In this document: piece after piece, positions 12,811-25,700 of the stretch
Position numbering within the stretch: position 1 is the first letter of the stretch
Layout of the letters: each line of letters starts with the position of its first letter
Source: Orthonyx spaldingii
Taxonomy: Eukaryota; Chordata; Aves; Passeriformes; Orthonychidae
Direction of reading: 5' to 3'
DNA: 64,000 nt
Assembly: GCA_013397795.1 (NCBI GenBank)
Contig: VZTJ01005306.1
Location: 146,932-210,931 of the forward strand
The notes under the pieces: model-generated
The model's database searches: none
The model's input: the letters and a program-made list of their open reading frames with translations, nothing else
What the model was told of the DNA's origin: nothing
Position numbers and translations under genes: made by a program

Positions 12811-13653
12811 ATTTATCCTTTTAATATAGGGAAATAACATTTTATCATTACGAGGCACCATAAAATGTAAACACAATCACTGTCATAAACCTGGATCTCT
12901 CTGCAAGACAAAATATATCTGTTCACACTGAGTGATGTTGAATGCATATTGTGCTGTCAGTTCCCAGCTGTAACACTGTGCGCCTGCCTCCTGAGCCAGG
13001 TCGGAGACTTTACCACAGGAAACTCAAATGCATCAAATGCTTATCTTTAAAAGAATAAACTATTGATTTGTAGAACTACAGTAACATCCAGGTTTATCTT
13101 TCTTTCAATAACCACATTCCCTGTTATGCACACCATAATAACATCACAGTGAAATGTATGATGAAACAAAATTTGTTTGATACACTAGAAAACATTGCTC
13201 AGTGATACATTTACATTCTATTTATATATGATTAAACATTTGTTCATACAGTACCTTCTACAGGATTACTGGGTAATTTTGGGGGGTTGGGGTTCATATT
13301 TTTGGATATTACTAACATGATAGCTACATCCCTTATATGCAAACAGTTGATCGAGAATTTTGAGGGAAAAAAATCAGTATGTGGTTAAGCAGCTTCTTAA
13401 TATGGTCTATGAAATCATATGCATTGTATGAAAATGCTTCCAATGATGTATAAATATATTCTTGATCTGCTTTTCACTACATCAAATTTAAATCAATATA
13501 GACCACAACACGGTCAGTCAGTTATATTCTTAATCTGAACAGCTGGGGAAAAAGAAAAAGAATATATATGTACATGGAAGGAACAGCAAAAGTAAATGTA
13601 TTTGAACAAGGAATGTTAGGTGGCTGTTCTGGGAAAAATTTCTATTGCAACTT
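12800..13653 (-). other. SMAP1: SMAP1 3' UTR (end inferred)
   Basis: Non-coding, AT-rich sequence between the SMAP1 stop codon and the candidate ATTAAA signal. No repeat is recognised. It includes a short G-rich patch on + near 13279-13291. Confidence 0.5.
12820..12825 (-). promoter_or_regulatory. SMAP1: Candidate SMAP1 poly(A) signal ATTAAA
   Basis: Read on the - strand, ATTAAA is followed after about 20 nt by a GT/T-rich stretch (TTGTGGGTTTTTATTTC). That is the expected spacing and composition of a downstream cleavage element. It would end SMAP1 near 12.80 kb, with an approximately 850 nt 3' UTR. An alternative - strand AATAAA is at 12560-12565, inside the B3GAT2 3' UTR. Confidence 0.45.
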
Positions 13654-13788
13654 TCATTTCCACAGTTGTGTGCTGAGAGTCTGGCCAGAGGAGCTTCCAG
13701 TCCATCCTGCGGCTGTGCTGGGGGGCTGGCCAAAGCCCATCACGTTGCTGGAACTGCTGAGGTTCATTCCAGCCATTTGCTGATTCAT
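13654..13788 (-). CDS. SMAP1: SMAP1 last coding exon and stop codon
   Basis: 135 nt: 44 codons plus stop. It is entered in phase 0 at an ATG that is internal to the protein (QWNLSQ-MNQQMAGM). It encodes MNQQMAGMNLSSSSNVMGFG, QPPSTAAGWTGSSSGQTLST and QLWK, matching the human C-terminus almost exactly after FGQP. The acceptor is GCTTTGCAG, preceded by a (TG)n tract instead of a normal pyrimidine tract. Confidence 0.96.
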   Translation of the reverse strand: MNQQMAGMNLSSSSNVMGFGQPPSTAAGWTGSSSGQTLSTQLWK

Positions 13789-16700
13789 CTGCAAAGCACA
13801 CACACACACAGACACACGAGCCTGGTTAGCACTGGCACTGAAACACAGCACGCTGCTAGCCAAAAGCAGTCCTGCCTCCAACCAGCCACCCAGTTACAAG
13901 TACATTTCCCTAAAAATATTTCTCATTACATAAAAATATTTACTCCATCTAAGTTTCTAAGCTTCTTCTCACACTACCAGATTTTCTGGAGCCCTTCAAT
14001 CACTGATGGGCTGCAGCACTTGGTGTATGTGTCACATCTGTATGAATGTTCCACTAGAGAACTGACAGCACGTGAAGGGGGTAGCCAATGTGGCTGGTTG
14101 GCAAAAGTTTGCTTGCACAGTTTCAAAGCTAACAAACAAAACTGTGGCAACTGTGATAAAGAAACACCAAAGCCAGTAATATAGTCTTGTCTGCACTTGC
14201 AGCTCCAGATTTTTTTGTCCAGCAACATTTCTTTGGAGACTTCATAATCTTGACTACATACGTTTTTATAAAAATTGTCCATTTAGGTGACAATCAACAA
14301 AGAATGAGGTGGATTTATAAACTTGAGTATTATCTAAATCTAACCATCCTTGCTAAAGAATCTACTCAGGATACTGTAATTCCTTAAAAAACGAGTAAAA
14401 TAATCCACATGAAATTAAATTCACATGAATTTAACATCTAGCTAAAGGTGAGAAAGAATTCAAAATTCAGGGATGTGGCTAAACTATTCGTACTCTTTAC
14501 AAATATCTAGTCACTGTAATTTTCAGTGCTCGATGTCAAAATGAGTTTTGAGAGCAAAAGAGCATTTGGAGCAGTTAATAATCAGAGGTAATAAACAGGG
14601 ATGTTGGATAAGTAACATTAGATTCAAGCTAAAGGCAGCACTAGGTAAAAGTCAGAATTCATGTAAACATGAGCGAACAATACCAGGTTGCAAAATGAGA
14701 CTGAAACACTGGTAAAAAATGAAGTAAATTGCAAACTAGTATTTCAGGGTAAAATTAGGTTCTGTGCGCTTTCACACAGAACTGTGTATGTGCAAAAAAC
14801 AACCCACCACTGAGCCTGGAAATCTAAAAAAAAGCTGATGAAAACATGCTTTACCCAGTGGTTCATCTCTTCTAAAGTAGAATTCTTAAGCAGCAGACTA
14901 TATAGAAGATGTCAGTCTGGTAAGTAAAGCAAGCTCTCCCCCCTTGCAACTAGAGTCAGAGTTTAGATCAGAGTTCTACAGAATGTGGAATGTCATCATA
15001 CTGACAACATCTGATGTGCAAGGGGTACAGGAACATGTGAAGAGCTTGTTCTAGGAGCCAACTTTGAGCGTGTATTTGATAAGAGGCAAGACTTTAATTT
15101 CAAAGCTGATATGGGTCTTTTTAAGCCTAGCTACCTAGGAAAGGACTGTCACCAGTAAATCCACAGATTTTTTTGATCTGACATTTTGAAATTCTCACCT
15201 CTAAGAATTACTTTTCAAAGCAGAATGACAGCCTGTATTTTCAAACAAGGGCTGTTTTATCCATGTAGGAAATGCTGTTTACCTTCATAAATGTTCACAT
15301 CACAAGACTGAGCAGAATTGTAAAAATTCATATCATCCAATTTAAGTCAGTCACTAAGGTTCTCTTCCTGCATTACTAAGTAAGCGGCATGGAATTATTA
15401 TATTGTTATCATAACTCAAAAAATAGTATGAAAAAAACATTTGCTATCATTCATGCTGAGCTCCAAGGGAATAATTTAGGTCTGTTCCCTCTGCCTCCCC
15501 CTGTCCCAATAACCTCAAATACCTGATTTCAAGATGTTTCCTTGGAAAATGTACAAATACATGTACATGTACATTAACATTTCTGGAGTACCTTTTAAAT
15601 ACATTTAAAAAATAGGATGGAGATGCTACAGATAAATAATAGATGCACCTAAGCAAATTATCTACAGGAAAATGTTAAGAGCTCAAAGCACTTCAAATTC
15701 CACCAAAATTTATCCAGAAGTCTGTGAAAGCAACTAGGTAGTATTAATAGCTATCCCCAATGAGTTAAATTCTGCTTTTAGTTGTAAGTCTGTGTTTCCA
15801 TTTCAGAACTTTGTAACTCTAGCTAAGCTAAGCTTTTTACCTGGCTGGCTCTGGTGACAGGATGAGAAGAGCTATTGGAAGCAGAGAACTGAGTTTGGTC
15901 TACCTTGGCAAAATTATTCTCTGCCTTTATAGCAGTTATCTTTCATTGAACTATTCACTGATTTGTTAACGTGTACCTCTGAGCAGTTCATAGTCCAGTA
16001 GTCTGTAACTTGGCGACACTGCACCCTCCTCCTACAGCCACACATTTTGTATCTGGAAAGCATCATCTTTCCTAAAGCACTCTTGTCTGGGAATGGCCAG
16101 TCTTTACCTGAGAGAGGTTCCATTGAGCTTGTTGGTTTTGTTGCAATCCATACTTATTTTGTGGTGGCGTGACCATCTGTCCCACCATTCCACCTTGAGG
16201 TCCAACGACAGTTTGAGGAAGTCCCATCACACCAGTTGGTGCAGTACCAGTAAATCCATTGGGCATTCCCACTCCGGCCATCATGCCTGTGCTTTGTCCC
16301 ATGACTGGCACTGATTGTCCCATCATGTTTCCCATCATCCCAGTCGCTGCTGGCACAGGAACTCCCATGGCTGGAAAGCCTTGAAAGTGAGTTGATGGTT
16401 GTGTGGTAAATGGCATAGAAGATGACCCCATGAACATACCTGTAGCAGAGAAGGGAAGATTTCAGCAGAAGTGTCTTGTGATTTTTCTGCCCCACCTCAA
16501 TAAGTTGGAAGTGCATCAAAATAATTTTAAGGATAACTTTGTCCGGTTGTATGTCAGTGCTGCCAATTTAGCTTCTGGTAAAAGCGAAAAATTGCTTTAA
16601 AACTCTCAAAGCAAAGGGACTCACCACGAGATTAACTGCCAAGACGAGTTTGGCATCCCTGTGGTGAACCAGAATCTTTCAATTGCTGTATTGGAGGTCT

Positions 16701-19700
16701 TTGTTTTCACATAAACATAGCTAAACCAAATTTCTGACAGTTCTGTAGGGATCCTGGCAGCCTGCTGGCTGCAGACCCTCAGTGATGAATTACATGGCAG
16801 AAGCAGACTTCACAAATCTTTCAGTAAATTATACACTTGATAATTTGAACAGCTGTAAATAAATTAAAATCACATACATGTTTTTCTTTAGCTTCCATAG
16901 TACATTTCAGTAATTTTGCTCAGTTTTATAAAAGCTGAAAATAAAAACCTTTATTTGAATATAGTTAGCAGGTATCCAACCTTAGCTTTACACTTGTAGA
17001 AGATAACTTTTCTAGGTGAAGATTAAAATTGGACTGCACAGAAACCTTCACAAAATTATTTACCCGGAGCATTTTGCTGCTGCATTGTTCCTGTGCCATA
17101 CAGTGATAAAATGGAGTCTTTGGAGAGTTGTTTCTTCGCTGACTCTTCGGATTTTGTTGTTTGCTCAGTAAATAGATCAAGATCCCCGGCTGCTGCAGAC
17201 AAGGTGGCAGCTGCTGGTTTAGTGGAAGTGCTCTGGGAAATAAAAGACAAGACAGACTACTGAAAGAAACCAGCAAAAGATGTTATGTTAAATATTTACT
17301 GTACAGTCTTGCTCCTCAACCAAATAAAACCTCATTCATTTACAGAAACTAAATTTAAGTGAATGAAAATTTAAAAATATATGTTATGGCTAAAGACAGA
17401 TAAAAGCAGTACAATGCAATATGGAAAGACCATCAGACCAGATGCGGGTTACAAAACAAAGAAAACTAAATCCTCGACCAGCCTCAGGGTGTACACACAC
17501 AGGTTATTCATTTCTGTTGCTTCTACAATTTTCATCAGTGAGAAGCATAAATCAAGAGCTGAAGTTAAGATTATGAAAAATAATTAGGAAATCAATAAGG
17601 AGATTAAAATTCACATCTCATTAATCCTCTCATAGGCAGAATGGATTAGAGAAGAGCTAAAACAAAAGATTAAGTGCTTTGAAATATATCTTTGGAGAAA
17701 AGGCAAAAGTAAAATTTTGATTATCTACTTCAAGTAATAAAATTTCTAAAATACATTGTTTATAATTGGCTTAGAGTTCTTTAAGCATGTTTCACTTATT
17801 GAGAAAGCATAATTATCTAAAACTTACCATAGTCTACAACTGAAAAACTAAAGTACAGGCAGGCTGGCAGGCATTGTACTGCTCTTGCAATAGAATGTTT
17901 TATAAACAAATTACATCCAGGTCTCTCTCAGTGGTGTTATGTTGCTGCTCATACCCATACAGTTCCATATGGGGGCTTTCTTGGGGAACCAGGCAATACA
18001 TGGGTTCTTGTTATATAATACACAACTCATCCTGTTACCAGTGGAAACTTTTAATGCAAATCAACTGTATGCTCATTGAGAAAGAACCAGGACTGCAAAT
18101 CGTACTTAAACTATTGCCTTATTCTAGTCCAGCTAAATGATCCCCAGCTGCTTACCATATACCTACTGCACCCCACAGCTTGTGTGAGTTTCAGCTCTTG
18201 CCCACACTAAAGGAAAATCTTCCCAGGAATACCCCTGTGAATGAACTCAACGTGTAACCAGGCCTGTCTGTTATTGAGAGCCCATACCCAAGTTTATCAG
18301 ACAGACAAGAGGCCCCCAAAAATACACAGATATGGAACACCCCTATAATCTTCCTTAAAGCAACTATCTCCAAACTGCTGCTTTTGCTGGTGTGCTGCTG
18401 ACTAAGTCCACTATGGTCACACTGGATTTGTACAAACACCACAATGCAAATATTCAATATGCTGCTTCAGGAAACACATGAAGTGTGTGACTTCTGAAGT
18501 GCTAAAACCTCTATAAGGCAGTGCCATAGATTAGGGAAGAAAAAACCACAGAACAATTCTGTTACCAGCTAAATTTGCTAGAAACCAGCAAGAAACAGGA
18601 GTGAAGATTCACACAGCTGATGATGAAAAACCTCCAAAACTACTGTAGAAAGGGGAAAAAAAAAAAATGGGAACTTTCTGGCAACTGAAAAACCTGCATT
18701 TATACTAAAACCAATTTGGGCCAAAGTCAATAGGACTTAGTGGGCAACTAAGAGTGGGCTGACAGCTCTACAGAGGGAAAGCAAACAGAAAAAGACCTGT
18801 GAAACCTACTCTTTGGCCAATGTACACTTTAATTTTCAATTTCTTTCTGTATATACCAAAAAAGCTTATGCCTCTTACTTATTACTCACAATAATTTCTT
18901 ATTGCAAAACAAATCAATTTTTTTTTAAGGGGGTAGAAGGAAGCTCTCTGTATTTGAGGCAACTTGTTATCAGGGTGACATAACCACACATGTTTAAAAA
19001 TCTCAGAGTCAGATTTAACAATACATTCAGGTAACAGCCCATCCAGAGCAGCAGTACTTGTTTTCCTGTGCATACCCCCAGGAAGGCCCATTACTGAATT
19101 GTTCCCTGCTGACATGGATCTCCCATGGCACCTGTCTAAGGCTCAGCAGGCTGCAGGAAGGAGGACATGAGCAGTGCAAGTGGGGGAACAGAGGGGGCTT
19201 TCCCTCTGCTGCCTGCACTGCAGCAAGCAAAGGACTTGCTTTTCTCTAGAAGGGAGAGCTGGAAACCTGGAGTACTGATCATGTTATGTTTACAACCTAA
19301 GATTAAATGTTCATTTAATGTCTCTTCATTCAGTTTGGTTTCGGAAGATCCTCAAAGGAGCCAAAGCACCGGACAAGTGCTCCCTAAAGTGTACATCAAC
19401 TGAATAAATGGAAGGTAATGCAAAATACATGGCAAGAAAACAGCAGGTGGCATCCAAGCTAAAAAACAACCAACATTGACATGATTTTTGTACATCTAAC
19501 ATTCTCATGCTACCCAAGACCTCTGTAAAAACACACCTGGCATTCATATAATCATTTTCCTACACACATTACTCTCAGACAGTCATTATGCCAAAACTAA
19601 ATGCTCATCAAGTGCTTAAACATCATACTGCTAAGCAGTTTCATGACAGAAGTGCAACAGAATTTTTCCTACAAATTGAAAGACAAGTGGTAACAGAGGA

Positions 19701-22700
19701 AATTAAAGAGGGAAGTGGACAGTGGGACACATGGAGTTGAGAGGACTGCAGGAGAGAAAAAAGCACATGTGCACTTTCCTGCTACCTGCATGTCTCTGGC
19801 TCTGGCTGGTATCTAGGAAAACAGGGATGGCCTGTAGAAAAGCCAGGCTTCTACTGTTTTCCATTTGCATGGTGATAAATAATGGTCCCACACAACATTT
19901 TCAAATTCTCCCTGGTGACTGGAAGAGCTACCTGCATGGGAAAATACAGCCTAGCACATAATTATTCTTAGGTAAGCAAGGTACTAAGTACTTTATTAAG
20001 GTCTTAGATTCTGTATACAATTATTACCCTTTTTATCTTTGCACTGTTTATTTCAACTCTTCCTGATTTTGATTTTGCATATTTTGTTTTTAGACAACTA
20101 CCCAGTTCCATTAAAATTAATCAACTGTTATTTCCTGGTAATAACTGATGAGGAAATGAGCACTCAACTATATTCAGTTCACAAAAAAAAAGCACTATGA
20201 AGTCTGTTCTCTTGCTTTTAGGAATTATCAGCAATATTTGAAAAAGATTAAGATTTCTATCACTTTGTCAGATCATATCCAAGAACATAATTAACCTTAG
20301 AGTAAGATTAAAAATTCCACTTTTTGCTGCACGTCCAGTACGCACAACAAGCAATACAGTATTTTCTTTGCAATCATCTTTGTCTAGGCTTGAAAACATT
20401 TAGCTTCCCTGCAGTCGCATTTGCTACTCCTTCTTCAGATTTCCCATCTCTAGAACGCAAAATAAATTTCTGTTCCTCTAGACTCTGTTCAGCTGACTAC
20501 TTCTGGTTCTGGAGTATGATGCCTGCTCTTCCACTGTCCTTCACCTAAGGCATTTAAAGCACTAAAGAGAGTATAATCACAGATTCATAAATGGTTTGGG
20601 CTGGAAGGGACCTTAAAAATCATCAAGTTCCAACCCCCTGACAAGGGCAGGTCACCTTTCACCAGATCAGGTTGCTCAGAGTCCTGTCCAATCTGGCCTT
20701 GAACACTTCCAAGGATGGGGGCATCCACAACTTCTCTGGGCAACCTGTATCAGAATCTCACCACCCTAACAGTAAAGACCTTATTCCTAATATCTAATCT
20801 AAACATACCCTTGTTCAGTGTGAAGCCATTTTTCCTTGTCCTGTCACTACACTCCCTAAAAAAGAGTCCCTCCCCATATTTCCTGTAGTCCACCTCCAAA
20901 TACTGAAAGGTCACTATAAGGTGTCTCCAGAGCCTTCTCTCCTCCCGGCTGAACAACCCCAATTGCCTTGGCTTCTCTTCAGAGGATCAGTGCTCCAGCC
21001 CTCTGAGCATGTTTGTGGCCTCCCTCTAGACCTGCTCCAACAGGTCCATGTCCTTCTTATGTTGGGAGCCCCAGAGCTGGACACAGCACTGCAGGTGGGG
21101 GTCTCATGAGAGTGGAGCAGAGAGGGGGAATCACCTCACGTGACCTGCTGGTCACACTTCTCCTGATGCAGTCCAGGATACTGTTGGGTTTCCAGGCTGA
21201 AAGTGCACAATGCCAGCTCATATTCAGATTTGCATCCACCAGCACCCCAAGTCTTTCTCTGCAGGGCTGCTCTCAACCCACTTATTGCCCGGCCTGTAGT
21301 CACATTTGGAGTTGCTCTAACTCCATTTGAAGGAATGAAACTTTTGCTTTCAGATACCGGTAAATATGGACAGGGATAAAATAAACATAAGCAGAAGCTA
21401 CAACCATTTCAACTGATCATATTGGAATAGGACTACATAGCTTACCAGTAAGACCCAGCTTAAATAGCACTCATGATAAAGCAAACTTCTGAAACAACCC
21501 ATTTCTACATAAAATTTGAGGATTTTAACACATTAACAGCACCAAAATTCATTAATAAGTTGAAGGTTGTCTGCTGATCTATGGCAACCATCCCAGCTAC
21601 ACACACCTGACCTCAAGGAAAAATGAGTATTTATGAACATCTATTTATCTAGAATAAGCCACCACTTAACATGGAAATTTGTCAGATATGAATTAAGAAA
21701 AACATACACCATCTCTATGAAAATACACTTCTGTAGCCACTGAACTGATTGTCAGCTCCCAATACAATACAATTCAAATCAGGCACACACACACACAAAA
21801 TCCAAAAAAGTTTAAATTGACTGGATTTTAGTATCCTGCTTGAAGAAAGACATATTAAATATTTCACTGAATTAACACTTCCAAACTTAATACCTCACAG
21901 TTCTCCCCTTCTCTTCCTCCCTACAAATTTCACTGAAGAATGAAGATTACACTTTTGCTGGAAGACATACCATACAAAATTTGAAATTAATATCTGGCTA
22001 AAACAATTTAGGAAATGGCTTTAAGTATAGGTAAAAATGATAGACCTTTGCTCAGTTCCTATAAAATGTTTAGCAACAAACCCTATTCTAATACCTATAA
22101 TTTAGTGATGCCCACTACACATGAAAAACCATCATTAAACATATGAAATGTTCTTCTCTCCTTTCTGTGCCCATGAATAAAGCACAATTTATAGCACATG
22201 CCTTTTATCTAGTTCTACTGTAGGAGCTGCTTAAGGTAACTCTTCTTAAAACCCCCTGAGTTTGCTAATAGGCAAAATTCTAGTAAAAAAAGATTACTTT
22301 GTCACTTATTGTTCTTTACCAGTCCTTCAGAAATTCAACTGTTTGCATTAGCATCCAGCTATACAGAACTGTGGAAGAAACATTTTAAATGTTTTTGAAA
22401 ACAGTGATACACATATCTGAAAGCAGAGTCAAAGTACTCATGATCATCAACGCTCAAGTCACTTTTCAAAAAGGAGAAACAAATGCTTTTGCTTTCACTT
22501 GAATAACATGTCTTGTCTATGATAATGGACATAAATCCTAAGTTTTGCAGACATCATGTTGTTTCAGTCTCATAATAAAGCATTCAAACAGACATTTTTG
22601 TACTCCACAGTGCCATAAAACAGAGTGCATTTAGCATTAAATGCTGCCTTTCAGGTTAAACTGGAGAAGAAAAGCAATCCTGTGAAAACTCAAGGGTCAT

Positions 22701-25700
22701 ACAGATCAGTTTGAGGTGCACCATTAAATTCCCTTCTTTTTCAGAAGAAAAGCACACAAATCCCACTGTGGCACCTCAGACACACCTACAATGTAGAACA
22801 TAACAGTAAATATCTCAGTGAAAAAGCAAGCCATGCTATTCCACATTTGATCTTCTTCTTCTACTTTATTTTTAAAAATTTCAATACATTCTGTTAATAG
22901 CTATTCAAACAAGTTCAAGCTAAGGTTTGGTCATGGATTTCTACTTTAAATTTTCCAATTTCAAGCACAGGAACTGAATGTTAGGGTTACACAACAGCTG
23001 ATCTGAGTTTATCCCCACTTTACCAATTGCAGCCTCGTACAAAATAATTACACATTATAATCACATCTCCTATTTACTTCAAGAAATTTAAACACAGCAA
23101 GTCCTTAAACTCTCTCATAGTAAGGCACCCTTTCCAGCCTCCCATATTCTCCTAACTCTTCTCTGAGACTTTTATCCATGTTGCAAGGTGGAAGACCTTA
23201 CAAAATATTCATAGCACTGCCAAATGAGAGGCACCCTCAGCTCCTGCCCAGCCTCAGTTCCCAGACTGGACACCACCACCCTGAAACAGAACACGTGCAA
23301 GGATTTGATAATCCTGAAGCAAAACAGAATAATATTCTCTTTGCCCCACTTTACCAAACAACCCATGCAATCACCACCAGAAACCTGTCTTCCGCTACCT
23401 ATCCATGTTCCTGTCTCTTATCTGTGCAGATTATCTGATTACATTTTCTTTGAGATTGCTGATTAAAAATGGAAGATAACCAAGAATTAAATCTTGCAAT
23501 ACACCATAGGGATCATGTGCTTGATAAAAAAAAGGCTTGTTGAGAGTTCTGTTTGTTTCTCCTAATTATGGCACTCAAAAGAAAGAAGAATGTCGTTAAA
23601 AATCTGGACAGGTTTATTTACAGAAAGTGAATATATTCATGCTTTCTAGTATATAAACAAGGTGATACTTACCAGATATTGAGAATAGTATTTAATCAAT
23701 TTAGTAAGTACCACTCTTAGTCTAGAAACTAGCACAAAAATAAACATGTAAAAATATTCCTCTCACAGAAGGTCTAGTGACCAAATCTTTATCATAGAAA
23801 GACATTTAAAATGTTAAATATACATAAAATTCAGTATGCTTTAGCAGCCACTCCATTATTTAACCCATCACTAGTCATCATCATCTAGGGTATCACCCTG
23901 CACTTTGCTTTTTTTCACTCTTAAATATTTAGCCTTCTTTTGGATTTCCTGCATTCTACAGCTAAATAATTCTTTAACCAGCAGGTCACATCACATGTTC
24001 ATGGAACAGAAACAAAAGAAGGCTTTTCTCTTCTTTCTCAGGCTGCTCTTTTCTCCTGGGCACACAGTAACTACATACAGAAGTCATAATTTCCAGCTTC
24101 AGAAAGGCTGGAAAGGAGGAAAACCAGAATTCAGTGCTACCCATTATGTGCAATACTACCACTGGCCTGCCTGTTTTGGGGCTAAGTGAAAACTCCATGA
24201 TTCTAGATTTGATTTTACTCAATCTACACCCAAATGTAATAAATTAAAAACTCAGGGAAGCTAGAAATGGGTTACTGCTTTTCACATCTAGCTCTACAGA
24301 GATCAATTTTGACATAAGGCATTAGAATAGCAGACAACAAGCACTCAAATACTGCTCCTGGTACTTTGATCAGAGACTTTCACAAGAGACAAGAAAATCT
24401 ACACCAACGCTTTCCTTTGCAATTTTAGTTAACACATCCAAATCTAAAAGCAAATATATATCTTATTTCTCTTAATTTTTATGGGTAGCTTAAGGCATGG
24501 TGGGAAGTTTGCTCCATCTGTAGCATTATGTTTAAAAAGAAATGTGGTTTCAGTCTCTGAAACCTTATTTAGCACGTTGCACAAAGTCAGCCCTCAGCAG
24601 CAAGCAGGGGAAGGGAGAGTAAAGGATAACAACTAAAATCTGCTGAAGAACACATACATGCTTTGAGGCACTCAGAACTCCCTCTCATCATTATCCTTTC
24701 CATTGTACATACTATGAAAACTAATGGGTGAAGAGAAACAAGTACAGCTCACGTATCCCAGATCATAAATTCAAGAATACACCCAATTCTTTCTGGTTCA
24801 GCAGAGTGGGACAGGAAGCCCTAAACAAAAATAAGCTTCTAAACGACCTAAATAACAAGATGCCCCAGATGGAGAAATTAGTCCACTACTCCTCCAAAGC
24901 CTCCCTCTCAGAAGCCACTCTGGGTTAAGGAAGCCTGCATATGTCCATCACCAACACCTTGCCCTTTGAGTCTGACAGCTACTTTAGGAGAGCTGCAGCT
25001 TCAAGCAGTTTCTTTGTGTGTCCCAAAGCTGCCTTTCCAGGCTACAACAGGCATGGTGATGGGTTTGCTTCCAAACTATCATGGTTATCAAGAAGGAGCA
25101 AGCCAGGTGCAGGAGTTATGCTACTCTCTTGAGGAAATCAAGATATACAAGCTCCAAGATGTGACAAAAGACAGATCAGCCCAGGTAGCAATATTAATTT
25201 TTCTTGATATCCATTCTCGATTTTGAGTATGAAACCTCACACCCCAAATTTTTAGCAGGTCTAAGAGAGAAGCATCTGCTGCAGCCTTTCCTAAATATCA
25301 GCATCACAAAGCAGTAAGAGGTCTTAAAAAGGATGACTTGAGGCCCAATAACCTGAGAACATAAAAAATTATATTCAGCAATACCTATTAAAAAAAGAAC
25401 AAGACAACAGAATATAAATGAAAAAAAAACATTACTACCATCACCAGGGTAAGACAGAATCCAATTTAGCTGAATAACCAGAAGGAAAGACCACACCATC
25501 TACTTCTATATCCAAGCACTGCAGAAGCTTGAAGAGGTGAGAAAAATATCAATGTTACAGTGTAAGCATCTCCAGCTATGAGATGCTTAAGATGTGTTGA
25601 GAAGCTGCATTCCTTCCATGAAAATGAACAATTCCTGAAGGAGAATGCACATGTGCATGCATATATTTACACATACATATAACTAAATACACTAATTAAA

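Larger units (their letters stand above)
13789..16107 (-). other. SMAP1: SMAP1 intron, 2.3 kb
   Basis: Phase 0 GT-AG intron. Apart from the (CA)n tract at its 3' end I see no repeat or gene. Confidence 0.9.

Noticed and set aside
13645..14184. 179-codon + strand open frame
   Set aside because: Antisense to the SMAP1 last exon and its intron; the - strand reading has clear homology and splice sites.
16154..16519. 121-codon - strand frame rich in Ser, Asp, Gly and Trp
   Set aside because: Out-of-frame shadow of the SMAP1 Gly/Met-rich exon at 16108-16439.
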